Assembly: GCF_022832975.1 (NCBI RefSeq)
Contig: NZ_CP094846.1
Location: 310,001 to 374,000 of the forward strand
From: Ornithobacterium rhinotracheale
GTDB lineage: Bacteria; Bacteroidota; Bacteroidia; Flavobacteriales; Weeksellaceae
Length of the DNA: 64,000 bases
Direction of reading: 5' to 3'
Under the pieces are notes generated by a model. That model was not told where the DNA came from, did no database searches, and saw only the letters and a program-made list of their open reading frames with translations. Of the stretch, positions 1 to 8,990 are shown one piece after another (within the stretch, counting starts at the first letter, position 1; every line of letters begins with the position of its first letter). The position numbers were made by a program, and so were the translations under genes.

Positions 1-266
1 CGCTCGTTATTCTCCGTATTCTCAGGAACAGTAACTTCAATCGTGTTAGTTCCCTTCTTAAATGTCGCCCAAGAGCTAGTTGGTAATGTAAAATGCCAAC
101 TACCCACATTGGTTTTCACCTCTACTGTTTTTGTTCCACCTTCAGCTGAAAAGCTTAGATTCTCTGTAAGGAGCTCTAAGCTAGGGGCTTCTTCATTGTC
201 TTTACACGAAATAATACCGATAATCCCTATCAGTATCAAAAAGATGAATTGTAATATTCTTTTCAT
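1..266 (-). CDS. BACON-domain lipoprotein, 5' part only
   Basis: The gene starts at 266 on the minus strand and runs off the left edge, so about 88 residues are visible. The N-terminus is a lipoprotein signal with a hydrophobic run and the lipobox IISCKD. After a short linker the sequence LSFSAEGGTKTVEV, then SWATFKKGTNTIEVTV and PENT, fits the BACON domain, a small beta-sandwich common in Bacteroidota surface proteins and often linked to carbohydrate or mucin binding. The protein is probably anchored to the outer or inner membrane and continues beyond the window, so any catalytic part is unseen. The BACON call is by pattern; the ligand is unknown. Confidence 0.75.
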   Translation of the reverse strand, partial: MKRILQFIFLILIGIIGIISCKDNEEAPSLELLTENLSFSAEGGTKTVEVKTNVGSWHFTLPTSSWATFKKGTNTIEVTVPENTENNE

Positions 267-585
267 AACTGAAACTTTTAGATATGTTATTGACTATATT
301 TAGATTTTAAATTGATTTAACGAATATTTTAAATATCGGTTGCTAATTTAATGTTTATTAGCCATATTGAAAAGAGAGAAAGAAAAAATTTTGTTAAAAT
401 ATGAATAAAGTCATTATTTTTTAATGTGTAGTTTTTACCCTTACATGGTTTGATTTTCAGAGATATGTGTTTTTTTTGGTGTTAATATTTTTCTTTTAAT
501 TTAATGTTAAAGAGTATTTTCTAGAATAAAAAAAGAGGTTTGAAAATTTTCAAACCTCTTTTGCTCTAGTTTTAGCTGTATTTCC
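267..585. other. AT-rich intergenic gap, no gene seen
   Basis: This gap lies between the start of the BACON lipoprotein and the end of pepD, both on the minus strand. It is very A+T rich. It holds the pepD terminator hairpin at 531-562 and presumably the lipoprotein promoter, although I could not place a clean TAnnTTTG box on the minus strand. No reading frame with recognisable protein features was found. Confidence 0.5.
531..562. terminator. Rho-independent terminator after pepD
   Basis: A perfect 14-base stem (AAGAGGTTTGAAAA with its complement) is flanked by A and T runs, so it can act on both strands. It lies 24 bases past the pepD stop codon. Confidence 0.8.
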
Positions 586-2037
586 CTATTTCTTTGGCGC
601 ATCTTTCAATATTGCGAGTAGGAATGTCCAGAATTTTTGAACACTCTCGATATTTGCTTTTTCTTCTGGTGAGTGTGCACCTAAAATCGTAGGTCCAAAA
701 CTTACCATGTCTAGCCCTGGAATGTGCTCTGCGATGATTCCGCATTCGAGACCAGCATGACAAGCGGCTACATTTGGCTCTTCGTTAAATAGTTTTTTGT
801 ACTGTTCTACCAGTTCAGCTAAGATTTCTGATTTTGGGTTAGGAGCCCATCCTGGATAGTCTCCATCAAGTAAAACTTTTAATCCTGCTTTTGAAAGAGC
901 AGCTGTTAGTTGTCTCACAACGGCTTCTTTGCTTTCTTCTACGCTACTTCTAGTAAGGCAGTAAACGCTGGCTTTTCCGTTGTTGATGATTACGCGTGCC
1001 ACATTGTTTGAGGCTTCTACCAATCCTTCAACATCTTCGCTCATTTTGAATACGCCATTGTGCAATTCATTAAGCATTTTAATGAATTTTTTGGAATCCT
1101 CTACTGTCATAGAATCTCTAGGCTCTTTGTCGTCGGCTTCAATAAGCACAGTTAAATTTGGGTCGATGTGGCTAAGTTTTTCTTTAATTTTCCATGCCTT
1201 ATCTTCTACTTCTCTTTCTGCTTTGGAAACATCAAGCATTACTAGAGTAGCCGTAGCCTCTCTCGGGATAGCGTTTCTCAAACCGCCACCATCGATAGCA
1301 TGGATTTTGTAATCATCAGAGATTGCGGCGATTAATTTAGCTAAAATCTTATTGGCGTTACCTAGCCCTTTGTGAATCTCCATTCCGCTGTGTCCACCGT
1401 TTAATCCTTTTACAGTGATTTTAAGGGACATTTCTTCTGAAACAGTAGGGGTTAGATCATAAGTACCTTCGCCCGAAACATCTACGCCACCAGCACATCC
1501 GATTCCGATTTCGTTGTCTTCCTCGGTGTCGAGGTTTAGCAAAATTTTGCCTTCAAAATTGCTTCCGTCTAATTTTTTTGCCCCCGTCATTCCAGTTTCT
1601 TCATCGATTGTAAAAAGGGCTTCGATTGCAGGGTGTGCAATGTCTTTTGAGTCTAAAATCGCCATAATTGCTGCAACGCCCAATCCGTTATCTGCCCCAA
1701 GCGTAGTTCCTTTGGCTGTCACCCAGCCGTCTTTGATTTCCATTTCGATGCCTTGCGTGTTAAAATCAAAAACAGTATCGTTGTTTTTCTGGTGCACCAT
1801 GTCTAAGTGCGATTGCAAAATCAAAGTTTTGCGGTCTTCCATTCCTGGGGTGGCAGGTTTTTTAATCACCACATTCCCAATGGCGTCTTCTTTGGTTTCT
1901 AAGCCTAATTTCTGACCGAAGTCTTTCATAAATTGGCGCACTTTTTCTTCTTTTTTAGAAGGACGAGGCACCGCGTTTAGGTCTGCAAAAAAGTTCCAAA
2001 GTGCTTTGGGCTCCAGATTTCTTATTTCTTGATTCAT
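586..2037 (-). CDS. pepD: PepD-type aminoacyl-histidine dipeptidase (M20C)
   Basis: A cytosolic dizinc peptidase of the M20C family, 483 residues, the usual PepD length. It cleaves Xaa-His and other dipeptides (carnosinase-like). Visible metal and catalytic residues match the family: His77 and Asp79 in QSHLDMVHQ, Asp116 in GADNGLG, the Glu146-Glu147 pair in TIDEETGMTGA, Asp170 in LNLDTEED, and His455 in GAHSPEE near the C-terminus. The GGHSGMEIH motif begins the lid/dimerisation domain. It is a single gene with its own -7 box and terminator. It fits a peptide-using lifestyle together with the POT transporters and DPP-IV-like peptidase at the right end. No signal peptide is seen. Confidence 0.95.
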   Translation of the reverse strand: MNQEIRNLEPKALWNFFADLNAVPRPSKKEEKVRQFMKDFGQKLGLETKEDAIGNVVIKKPATPGMEDRKTLILQSHLDMVHQKNNDTVFDFNTQGIEMEIKDGWVTAKGTTLGADNGLGVAAIMAILDSKDIAHPAIEALFTIDEETGMTGAKKLDGSNFEGKILLNLDTEEDNEIGIGCAGGVDVSGEGTYDLTPTVSEEMSLKITVKGLNGGHSGMEIHKGLGNANKILAKLIAAISDDYKIHAIDGGGLRNAIPREATATLVMLDVSKAEREVEDKAWKIKEKLSHIDPNLTVLIEADDKEPRDSMTVEDSKKFIKMLNELHNGVFKMSEDVEGLVEASNNVARVIINNGKASVYCLTRSSVEESKEAVVRQLTAALSKAGLKVLLDGDYPGWAPNPKSEILAELVEQYKKLFNEEPNVAACHAGLECGIIAEHIPGLDMVSFGPTILGAHSPEEKANIESVQKFWTFLLAILKDAPKK

Positions 2038-2079
2038 AGCTATTAAATTTTCTTGATTTTAAATGAAAATACTTTGTCT

Positions 2080-2087
2080 CAAAGGTA
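2080..2087 (-). promoter_or_regulatory. pepD -7 promoter box
   Basis: On the minus strand this reads TACCTTTG, a match to the Bacteroidota -7 consensus TAnnTTTG, 43 bases upstream of the pepD ATG. No clear -33 TTG is present at the usual spacing, so confidence is moderate. Confidence 0.55.
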
Positions 2088-2191
2088 CAAAATGTATTTA
2101 ATTATAAAAACTAATTTGGACTTGAAAGAAGTTTTTTATACATTTGGCGAAAATTAACATTCGGAAACTTGTCATATTCAGGAAAATGATT

Positions 2192-2228
<37 letters not shown>

Positions 2229-2284
2229 TTAAACCTTAAAAATATAAGCATCGCAAAAGTAATTTTTGCGAGAGAGTAATAGCG

Positions 2285-2328
2285 TAATCCCCTGAGCAAA
2301 ATTTCATGAAATTTTGCTTAGGGGATTA
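2285..2328. repeat. 44-base near-perfect palindrome upstream of HU-like gene
   Basis: The arms are TAATCCCCT plus AGCAAAATTTCA and their complement, with a single mismatched pair (G/T). It ends 37 bases before the HU-like ATG. On the plus strand it is followed by ATTTTGT, so it could terminate transcription coming through the CA tract, or act as a dimer operator or a 5' leader hairpin. Which of these is correct cannot be told from the sequence. Confidence 0.7.
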
Positions 2329-2365
2329 TTTTGTATCTAAAAATTTCAATTAAAAATAAATAAAA

Positions 2366-2749
2366 ATGCCAATTAAGTACAAAGTAATTCAGAAAGGGCA
2401 ACCAGGTGTTGCCGGTGGAGGGGAAAAGAAATATTATGCCTCAGCAAATTTGGTGGGCGAGAAAACGCTTGCAGGATTGACTAAAGAAATTGAGAAAATC
2501 AGCACTGTGAGCGGGGCAGACATACGAGCTGTGCTGTATGCGCTAGTAGATGTAATGCAAACCTCGCTGGAGGAAGGTAATGCGGTGCGCCTTGGCGAGC
2601 TAGGCAGTATGCGAGTAAGCATCAGTAGCGAGGGGAAATCTAAAGAGGAAGAAGTAACGGCGGCGAGTATCAAGGGTGCAAAAGTGATTTTTACGCCAGG
2701 TAAGGATTTGAAAAAAATGTTGAATAATCTAACCTACGAAAAGCTCTAA
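2366..2749 (+). CDS. HU-like DNA-binding protein, Bacteroidota type
   Basis: A 127-residue protein of the HU/IHF-related family typical of Bacteroidota. A lysine-rich N-terminal extension (residues 1-22) precedes an HU-like dimerisation core with LTKEIEKISTVSGADIRAVLYAL and the beta-arm region EGNAVRLGELGSMRVSISSEG. The C-terminal part, VIFTPGKDLKKMLNNL, resembles the HU tail. It probably binds DNA non-specifically or architecturally in the nucleoid. It stands alone, with the long palindrome and the CA tract immediately upstream and a small hairpin after it. Family assignment is strong; the precise role is unknown. Confidence 0.85.
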   Translation: MPIKYKVIQKGQPGVAGGGEKKYYASANLVGEKTLAGLTKEIEKISTVSGADIRAVLYALVDVMQTSLEEGNAVRLGELGSMRVSISSEGKSKEEEVTAASIKGAKVIFTPGKDLKKMLNNLTYEKL

Positions 2750-2760
2750 GCACTGCCCGA

Positions 2761-2782
2761 AAAAAAACACGTGTGTTTTTTG
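2761..2782 (+). terminator. Possible terminator after HU-like gene
   Basis: A self-complementary stretch centred on CACGTG with A and T arms lies 12 bases after the HU stop. It has almost no loop, so it is a weak candidate. The following 50 bases contain more T runs. Confidence 0.4.
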
Positions 2783-2910
2783 GAAAAATGTAGTGTGTTT
2801 TTTTAAAAAAGACACTTGTTTTTCGGGAAGCGATAGTTAGGGAATTAAAATAATAAAAAAGGGGAAGCCGAAAACCTTATAGAGTAGGCAATTTTTAAAA
2901 TTTATTTGAT

Positions 2911-3387
2911 ATGAAAAAGATTAAATTTTTGAGTTTAGTTTTAGTGGCATTAAGTGCTGTTTTATTTATCTCTTGTAGTAAAGATGATGATGGAGGAAAT
3001 TCAGATGTGCAAAAAAATGAAATCTATGGAGAATGGGAGATGATTCATATGAGTTATGTAGATGAGGGGGATAGTTCTCGAGATTTTGAAGACGATTTTA
3101 AAGACTCTTGTAGGAGTGTAGTATGGTTTGGTAAAAAGGGAGATTATGCTTTTACCGAAAAAGAAGTTGATGAGAAGACTAAAGAATGTAAGAAAGGTAG
3201 TGTGGAAGTTGGGACATACAGAATAGAAGGGGACAATCTTTTCTTGAAAACAGGTAAAGAAAAAGATTCAGGGAAAATTATTCAATTATCTAAAAAAAGT
3301 TTAATTATTGTAATAGCTTCAACCTACCCTAAAGATGGTAAGCAGTTTAAAACAACTATGACTACAGTATATGAAAGGAAAAAATAA
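2911..3387 (+). CDS. Lipocalin-like lipoprotein
   Basis: 158 residues with a clear lipoprotein signal: MKKIK, a hydrophobic run, then the lipobox FISCSKDDDGG with a flexible acidic linker, typical of exported Bacteroidota lipoproteins. The mature part contains IYGEWEMIHM, an acidic Cys-containing stretch, then beta-strand blocks GTYRIEGDNLFLK and KSLIIVIASTY. This GxW plus beta-barrel pattern resembles lipocalin-like Bacteroidota lipoproteins. Ligand and role are unknown. It is a monocistronic gene convergent with gltX and shares a bidirectional terminator with it. Confidence 0.7.
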   Translation: MKKIKFLSLVLVALSAVLFISCSKDDDGGNSDVQKNEIYGEWEMIHMSYVDEGDSSRDFEDDFKDSCRSVVWFGKKGDYAFTEKEVDEKTKECKKGSVEVGTYRIEGDNLFLKTGKEKDSGKIIQLSKKSLIIVIASTYPKDGKQFKTTMTTVYERKK

Positions 3388-3403
3388 GAATTATGAATAA
3401 AAA

Positions 3404-3435
3404 TAGGCTGTCTAAACAGACAGCCTAATCTTTTT
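3404..3435. terminator. Bidirectional terminator, lipoprotein / gltX
   Basis: A 10-base stem (TAGGCTGTCT and its complement) with an AAAC loop is followed by a T run on the plus strand and preceded by an A run. It lies between the convergent lipoprotein and gltX genes. Confidence 0.8.
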
Positions 3436-4938
3436 TTACCCTTGCGCTTGCAAAAAGTTTTGTACTCTTTTTTGTACTTCGTCTTTGCCCAGCAATTCCA
3501 TAATCACAGGAATATCTGGACCTTGCAATTGCCCTACAAGCGAAAGACGGAGTGGCATCATGATTTTGCCAAATCCTATTTCGTGCGTGTTTACAAAATC
3601 TTGCACCGCATGGTGAATTTCCTCTGCATTGTAGTTTTCAATTTTTTCGTTTTGGGCTAAAAATTGGTTTAAAATCTCTGCCGTGTCATCTTTCCACACT
3701 TTTTTTAGTGCTTTTTCGTCGTAGCTTTCTGGAGCTTGGTATAGGAAGCTTCCTGCCGCCCATAAATCTTTTACAAAATTGGCGCGTTCTTTTAGTAGCT
3801 CCACCACTTTGGTGTCAAACGCATCGTTGGCAACCACATTGTGCTCTGCCAAAATCGCTTGAAATGCCTTCACCAAGTTTTCGGTGCTTTCTTTTTGCAA
3901 ATATTGGTGATTGAACCAAACGGCTTTTTCAGGATTAAAGCGAGCTCCACTTTTGCTTACTTTATTTAAATCAAATTTCTCGCATAATTCCTCTAGCGAG
4001 AAGATTTCTTCTTCGGTGCCAGGGTTCCAGCCCAGTAGTGCGAGCATGTTCACGAAAGCCTGTGGCAAGTAGCCGTTTTCGCGATAGCCCATCGAAATTC
4101 CTTTTTCGGTTTTCCATTCGAGCGGAAATACAGGGAACCCGAATTTGTCGCCATCTCGTTTACTCAATTTTCCTTTCCCCTCAGGGTTTAAAATCAAAGG
4201 CAAGTGTGCGAATTTTGGAGCTTCCCAATCAAAGGCTTGGTACAAAAGAATGTGTAACGGCATAGATGGCAACCACTCTTCGCCACGGATCACATGCGTG
4301 ATGAGCATCAAATGATCGTCTACAATGTTAGCAAAGTGATAAGTCGGCAATCCGTCTGATTTAAACAAAACTTTGTCGTCCAAAGTCTCGGTATTCACAT
4401 GCAAATTTCCACGAATTATGTCGCTAAAGTGCATTTCTTGACTGGCAGGAATTTTAAAACGAATTACATATTCCTTGCCTTCGTCTAGATTCTTTTGCAC
4501 TTCTTCTGCGCTAAGCGTGAGCGAGTTGTTTAGCTGCATTCTTGTCTTTTGATTATAGCTAAAAGCCTCGCCGCGTTGCTCGGCATCTTTTCTTAACTTT
4601 TCAAGTTCTTCTGCCGTGTCAAAAGCATAATAAGCCTTGCCATTATCTAGCAAGATTTGAATATATTTTTGGTAAATATCTGCTCTTTCAGATTGGCGAT
4701 AAGGCCCATAGTTTCCACCAAAACCTTGCCCTTCATCTGGCAAGATCCCTGTCCATTTCAGCGATTCTATAATGTATTTTTCCGCTTCGGGTACAAATCT
4801 TTTTTGGTCTGTATCTTCAATTCTTAAAATAAATTCGCCGTTGTGTTTTTTGGCAAATAAATAGTTGAATAAAGCCGTTCTCACGCCTCCCATGTGGAGT
4901 GGTCCCGTAGGGCTTGGGGCAAATCTTACTCTTACCAT
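3436..4938 (-). CDS. gltX: Glutamyl-tRNA synthetase
   Basis: Class I aminoacyl-tRNA synthetase, 500 residues, normal length, charging tRNA-Glu in the cytosol. The HIGH motif appears as PTGPLHMGG (residues 10-18), followed by ALFNYLFA and the LRIEDTDQKR segment that binds glutamate and the acceptor end. The KMSKS motif is KLSKRDG (257-263). The helical anticodon-binding C-terminal domain follows. The start is set by the MVRVRFAPSPTG beginning, which is universal in this enzyme. It is a single minus-strand gene with a gap of about 60 bases before the porin gene; the two could be co-transcribed, but no promoter decides this. Confidence 0.97.
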   Translation of the reverse strand: MVRVRFAPSPTGPLHMGGVRTALFNYLFAKKHNGEFILRIEDTDQKRFVPEAEKYIIESLKWTGILPDEGQGFGGNYGPYRQSERADIYQKYIQILLDNGKAYYAFDTAEELEKLRKDAEQRGEAFSYNQKTRMQLNNSLTLSAEEVQKNLDEGKEYVIRFKIPASQEMHFSDIIRGNLHVNTETLDDKVLFKSDGLPTYHFANIVDDHLMLITHVIRGEEWLPSMPLHILLYQAFDWEAPKFAHLPLILNPEGKGKLSKRDGDKFGFPVFPLEWKTEKGISMGYRENGYLPQAFVNMLALLGWNPGTEEEIFSLEELCEKFDLNKVSKSGARFNPEKAVWFNHQYLQKESTENLVKAFQAILAEHNVVANDAFDTKVVELLKERANFVKDLWAAGSFLYQAPESYDEKALKKVWKDDTAEILNQFLAQNEKIENYNAEEIHHAVQDFVNTHEIGFGKIMMPLRLSLVGQLQGPDIPVIMELLGKDEVQKRVQNFLQAQG

Positions 4939-4997
4939 AATTTATTTTTGCTTTGGTGCAAAGTTATTTCTTTTTTGTTGAATATTAAAATAGGCTT

Positions 4998-7013
4998 TTA
5001 TGAGAATAAAAACCAATTAATCCCGATTTGGATTTTGAAATCCTTGGCGGGTTGTTTCGGGGTGTACAAATACTTGCCAGGAAGCACAAACGAGCTGATG
5101 TTTTCGGCGCGAATGTAGATGCGCATTTGGCGTACTTTTAAATTAGCGAAGGCATCTACATAAGGATAATTCCCGATGTTCTCGCGGTCTTGCAATTGCC
5201 ATTCGTTCAAGATTGGGAAAAATGCACGAGATTTAAATTTGCTATAATAATACGCCGATGTACCTACCATGACTTGCGCATTTTTCTGAAAAATATCGTT
5301 TTGGTAATAGAATGCGGCTCTTGCTAAAATCTTAGGCAAAGGCAATTTGTCCTCATTGGCAGTCACCATTTGGTACTGCGCTTGGGCGTCTATATGAAAT
5401 TTCCCGAATTTTTGATGTTTTTTGGCGTTTACAGAAAAGTAATTTAAGGCATTTCCGCTTTGTGCTACATTTAAATCTTGGTCTAAATAAGTGAAATTTA
5501 AAATATTGGAAACCTGAGCCGAAACTTCCAAATCAAGTGGCGCCAAGATTAATTTTCCGTAAATGCTTTGGTAGTTTTCATTACTAAAACCAAAATGGTC
5601 AAAATTCAATTTTTTATAAAAACTTTGATTGGCTAAAAGATTAAAAGAAGGATTTCTTGAGCCAATTCTTGCCCCCGCCACCACGGCATAATTTTTAAGT
5701 GGCTCAAATTTTAAATTGGCATCGAGATTGTACTCAGTTCCCCACGAGGTGCCTTGCAAAAATTCGGCATTTCCGTTTAATTTTAATCGCTCGGAAAGTT
5801 CAAATTTCAACAATCCTTCAATCCCAAATTGATTGTTGGTGTATTTTTCGTTGATAAGCCCGTTTGGCTCGTCAAATTTTAAGCTTTGATTTTTAAAAAC
5901 CGCACCTGCATCTATCCACAATCGCTCGCTCCATTGGTATTGCAAACCTGCGTAATTTTTAATAATATTAAATTTTTTCTTGTCTAAATAATTTTTATTC
6001 AGCTCATTGACTAATTCTAAATCTTGGTAATATTCTTCTAGTTCATTTTCTTTGAACGCAAATTCTTGCGATTCGAGTTTTAAAACATGTTTTAATTTAA
6101 TTGGGTAAATATGCTGCGTGCTGTCTTGTGCATTTTGGTGTTTAAAAAGTCCAAATGTGTGATTTAAGTAGAAACTTTTGGATTTAAATTGCGAAGCACT
6201 TTGCAGTAAATTCGATGCCATACGCTGACGATTGCTGAACAAATCATCATTATCCTTGAAAGCGGTAAGACTCTCAGGGGTTACGCCACCATTTTCTTCG
6301 CTTTGGATTTTCTGCGTCATTACATTGGTATAGAGTTGGTAGCGACGATTAGGCGTATTGTAGTTCACCGAAACTCGGAAGTTTTTATCATCTGTGCTTT
6401 GTCTTTGGAAAACACCCTTAGAGTTTAAACTATTGAATTGCAAAGCATAATTTAAATTTGCATTGATGCTGTGCGTGAAAAGCGTTTGCAAAAACTGACC
6501 TTCTTTCACGCCATTTTCAAAAGAAAAATGCGTGGTAGGCGTTTTTACATTAAAGTATTCTACATCTTCGGGCCTTATATAAAGGTATCTTTTTCCTGCG
6601 GGCAAAATGCCTTCATTTGCATGGTCGATATCATACACCAGCGGATTAAGGGCTAAACCTAAATTGGAGCCCACTTGGTATCCAAATAAATCTCGATTGT
6701 AGATATTTTGTTTGTAATAACTTTGAATGCTCAGAGCCGTGTCCATCACTTGTTTGGGGGCATTAATTTGCCAAAAAACATAATCTTTAATCGTTGGAAT
6801 AAAGACTTTTAAGGAATCAGACGGACGATCTTTTTGCTCCATTCCCATAGAATCGGGTGTAGAGAAACCATTGTCCATTGCACCAGGGCGTCTCCATTGT
6901 CCGCCTTCGGCTCCTGCACTCACGGGATCTTCCAAAATTTGCCCCCATGCGGGTGCGCCAAAACTTCCCAAGCCTACGATGAGTAGGAATACAAAAAAGT
7001 GTTTATAACTCAT
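4998..7013 (-). CDS. Putative outer-membrane porin (Porin_10-like)
   Basis: A 671-residue outer-membrane protein with a signal peptide (residues 1 to about 24, ending GAPAWGQ). Next comes a low-complexity Gly/Pro-rich segment, then a long series of amphipathic beta strands rich in Tyr, Phe, Asn and Lys. It ends with an aromatic residue pattern (KIQIGINWFLFS) expected for an outer-membrane barrel substrate of BAM. Length, architecture and the ADNISSFV/PGKYLYTPKQ-like C-terminal block resemble the Bacteroidota putative porin family. The substrate is unknown. It lies 32 bases after aroC on the same strand, so it is probably co-transcribed with it. Confidence 0.75.
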   Translation of the reverse strand: MSYKHFFVFLLIVGLGSFGAPAWGQILEDPVSAGAEGGQWRRPGAMDNGFSTPDSMGMEQKDRPSDSLKVFIPTIKDYVFWQINAPKQVMDTALSIQSYYKQNIYNRDLFGYQVGSNLGLALNPLVYDIDHANEGILPAGKRYLYIRPEDVEYFNVKTPTTHFSFENGVKEGQFLQTLFTHSINANLNYALQFNSLNSKGVFQRQSTDDKNFRVSVNYNTPNRRYQLYTNVMTQKIQSEENGGVTPESLTAFKDNDDLFSNRQRMASNLLQSASQFKSKSFYLNHTFGLFKHQNAQDSTQHIYPIKLKHVLKLESQEFAFKENELEEYYQDLELVNELNKNYLDKKKFNIIKNYAGLQYQWSERLWIDAGAVFKNQSLKFDEPNGLINEKYTNNQFGIEGLLKFELSERLKLNGNAEFLQGTSWGTEYNLDANLKFEPLKNYAVVAGARIGSRNPSFNLLANQSFYKKLNFDHFGFSNENYQSIYGKLILAPLDLEVSAQVSNILNFTYLDQDLNVAQSGNALNYFSVNAKKHQKFGKFHIDAQAQYQMVTANEDKLPLPKILARAAFYYQNDIFQKNAQVMVGTSAYYYSKFKSRAFFPILNEWQLQDRENIGNYPYVDAFANLKVRQMRIYIRAENISSFVLPGKYLYTPKQPAKDFKIQIGINWFLFS

Positions 7014-7045
7014 GTCGCAAAGATATCAAATAAAATATAACAATG

Positions 7046-8107
7046 TTATATCGTTCTGGTTTTGTTCAATAAAACAAAATCAAGCATTACCATTGCAGCA
7101 AGTGCTTCTACAATTGGTACGGCACGCGGCACTACGCAAGGATCGTGGCGGCCTTTGCCCATCATTTGCACTTCTTCGCCTTTGGAATTTATGGTCGGTT
7201 GTTCTTGGATTAAAGTCGCTACGGGCTTAAACGCTACATTAAAGTAAATATCCATTCCGTTGGAAATTCCACCTTGGATACCACCAGAAAAATTCGTTTT
7301 TGTTTTCCCCTCTGGCGTAAAAAGGTCGTTGTGCGCCGAGCCAAGCATTTTGCTCGCAGCAAAACCGCTTCCGTATTCAAAGCCTTTCACGGCATTAATG
7401 CTTAGCATGGCATGCCCCAATCTTGCGTGTAATTTATCAAAAACGGGTTTGCCCAATCCAATCGGTACATTCCTTATCACGCACGAAACGGTGCCGCCAA
7501 TCGTGTCGCCTGATTTGCGCACTTCTTGAATTTTTTCAATCATTTGTTCGGCAATTTCAGCGTCTGGACAACGCACGATATTGCTTTCCGTTTGAGCTAA
7601 ATCCAGCGATTGGTAATCTTTATTTAAAGCAATTTCTCCCACCGATGACACATAGGCCTGAATTTGCATTTCGGGCAAAAGTTGTTTGGCAATAGCCCCT
7701 GCAACCACCCAATTGGCCGTTTCGCGAGCCGAAGAGCGTCCGCCCCCACGATGGTCGCGAATGCCGTATTTTTTATCATAAGTAAAATCGGCGTGCGATG
7801 GGCGATATACATCTTGGTTGTGCCCGTAATCTTTAGACTTTTGGTTGGTATTTCTAATCAAAAAACCGATGGGTGTTCCTGTGGTTTTGCCTTCAAAAAT
7901 ACCACTTAGAAACTCCACTTCATCAGGTTCTTTGCGTTGTGTTACAATTTTAGATTGCCCCGGTTTTCTGCGGTTGAGCTCTTCTTGAATCTTTCCCAAA
8001 TCTAGGGGTACATTGGCAGGGCACCCGTCGATTATTCCCCCAATGCCTGCACCATGACTTTCGCCAAAGGTGGTAAGCTTAAAAATATGTCCTATACTGT
8101 TTAACAT
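7046..8107 (-). CDS. aroC: Chorismate synthase
   Basis: A 353-residue cytosolic enzyme of the shikimate pathway that converts 5-enolpyruvylshikimate-3-phosphate to chorismate using reduced FMN. Signatures seen are [17 protein letters not shown] near the N-terminus, [24 protein letters not shown] and the active-site block [21 protein letters not shown]-terminal [13 protein letters not shown] and [17 protein letters not shown] complete the family pattern. The gene is followed by the porin gene on the same strand. A second shikimate gene, aroQ, lies far away at 56.2 kb, so the pathway is not clustered. Confidence 0.97.
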   Translation of the reverse strand: MLNSIGHIFKLTTFGESHGAGIGGIIDGCPANVPLDLGKIQEELNRRKPGQSKIVTQRKEPDEVEFLSGIFEGKTTGTPIGFLIRNTNQKSKDYGHNQDVYRPSHADFTYDKKYGIRDHRGGGRSSARETANWVVAGAIAKQLLPEMQIQAYVSSVGEIALNKDYQSLDLAQTESNIVRCPDAEIAEQMIEKIQEVRKSGDTIGGTVSCVIRNVPIGLGKPVFDKLHARLGHAMLSINAVKGFEYGSGFAASKMLGSAHNDLFTPEGKTKTNFSGGIQGGISNGMDIYFNVAFKPVATLIQEQPTINSKGEEVQMMGKGRHDPCVVPRAVPIVEALAAMVMLDFVLLNKTRTI

Positions 8108-8139
8108 GCCACGAATTTAAAAATTAATTTCTTTTTCTG

Positions 8140-8147
8140 TATCTTTG
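8140..8147 (+). promoter_or_regulatory. -7 promoter box for the 8165 gene
   Basis: TATCTTTG matches TAnnTTTG and ends 17 bases before the ATG at 8165. The divergent aroC start is only 57 bases away. Confidence 0.6.
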
Positions 8148-8164
8148 AACCAAAATAATTCAAA

Positions 8165-8974
8165 ATGAAAAAGTTTTCTATTCTAATTTTTGCGCTTTTT
8201 ATGTTGGTGGGACATGCGCAAAACATCGCTGATTATGAGTATGTATATGTGCCAAAAAAATTTAGTGATTTTAATCAAAATCAATATCAATTAAACACAT
8301 TTTTAAACTGGAAACTTAAGAAAATGGGCTACAAAACCGTATGGACAGACCCGCTTGAGTGGCCGGCAGAACTTAGACAAAATCCTTGTAAGGTGTTAAT
8401 CGCCGATGCCAAAAATGTAGGAAATCTTTTTACCAATAAGATTAAAGTAAATTTTACGGATTGTAACAAAAATTTGGTGGCAGAGTATAAAGCATCTTCC
8501 AGCATCAAAGATTTTTCTGAAGGTTTAAGAGATGCGATGGACAAAGCCTTGGCAAGTATGCCGAAATCTGCACCGAACCCTGCACAAAATTATAGCAATG
8601 TGGCAGAAGAAACTGTAATCGTGACCAAAAAAGTGGAAAAAAGCCCTTACAACGATTTGTTGCCAGAAGAAAAACAAGCCAAAGGCGAAAGCAGCGTGAC
8701 ACAAATTCGTGTAAATTCCAACGAAAATCCAGTTTTCACTGATGGAAAAGCGGAATTAAACAAAATCGGAATTGGCGGAAAATCATTTATCTTAATCCAA
8801 AAAGGAAAAACCGATGCTTTTGCTGTGTTCCGTCCATCTGCCAAGGAAGGCGTTTATCGCGTACAATTGCAAAACGGAGTGAATACGCTTGGGTATGTGG
8901 CTGATGACAAAATCACCATCGAAATCCCTGTGAATGGCGATTTTGAAAATAAAGTTTTTGAACTTAAAAAATAG
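8165..8974 (+). CDS. Secreted protein of unknown function
   Basis: 269 residues beginning with a signal peptide (MKKFSILIFALFMLVGHAQ). The mature N-terminal region, IADYEYVYVPKKFSDF then LNTFLNWKLKKMGYKTVW, reads as a compact alpha/beta domain. A proline/lysine-rich linker (about residues 135-175) joins it to a beta-rich C-terminal part with GGKSFILIQKGKTDAFAVFRPS. The pattern is typical of conserved flavobacterial secreted proteins, but I recognise no named family. It is convergent with the response regulator gene at 8991; the 16-base gap leaves little room for a terminator. Confidence 0.65.
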   Translation: MKKFSILIFALFMLVGHAQNIADYEYVYVPKKFSDFNQNQYQLNTFLNWKLKKMGYKTVWTDPLEWPAELRQNPCKVLIADAKNVGNLFTNKIKVNFTDCNKNLVAEYKASSSIKDFSEGLRDAMDKALASMPKSAPNPAQNYSNVAEETVIVTKKVEKSPYNDLLPEEKQAKGESSVTQIRVNSNENPVFTDGKAELNKIGIGGKSFILIQKGKTDAFAVFRPSAKEGVYRVQLQNGVNTLGYVADDKITIEIPVNGDFENKVFELKK

Positions 8975-8990
8975 GCTGAAATCGTTTTTT

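Noticed and set aside
980-1312. Plus-strand reading frame opposite pepD
   Set aside because: It is antisense to a well-supported dipeptidase gene, and its sequence is low-complexity Ser/Leu typical of shadow frames.
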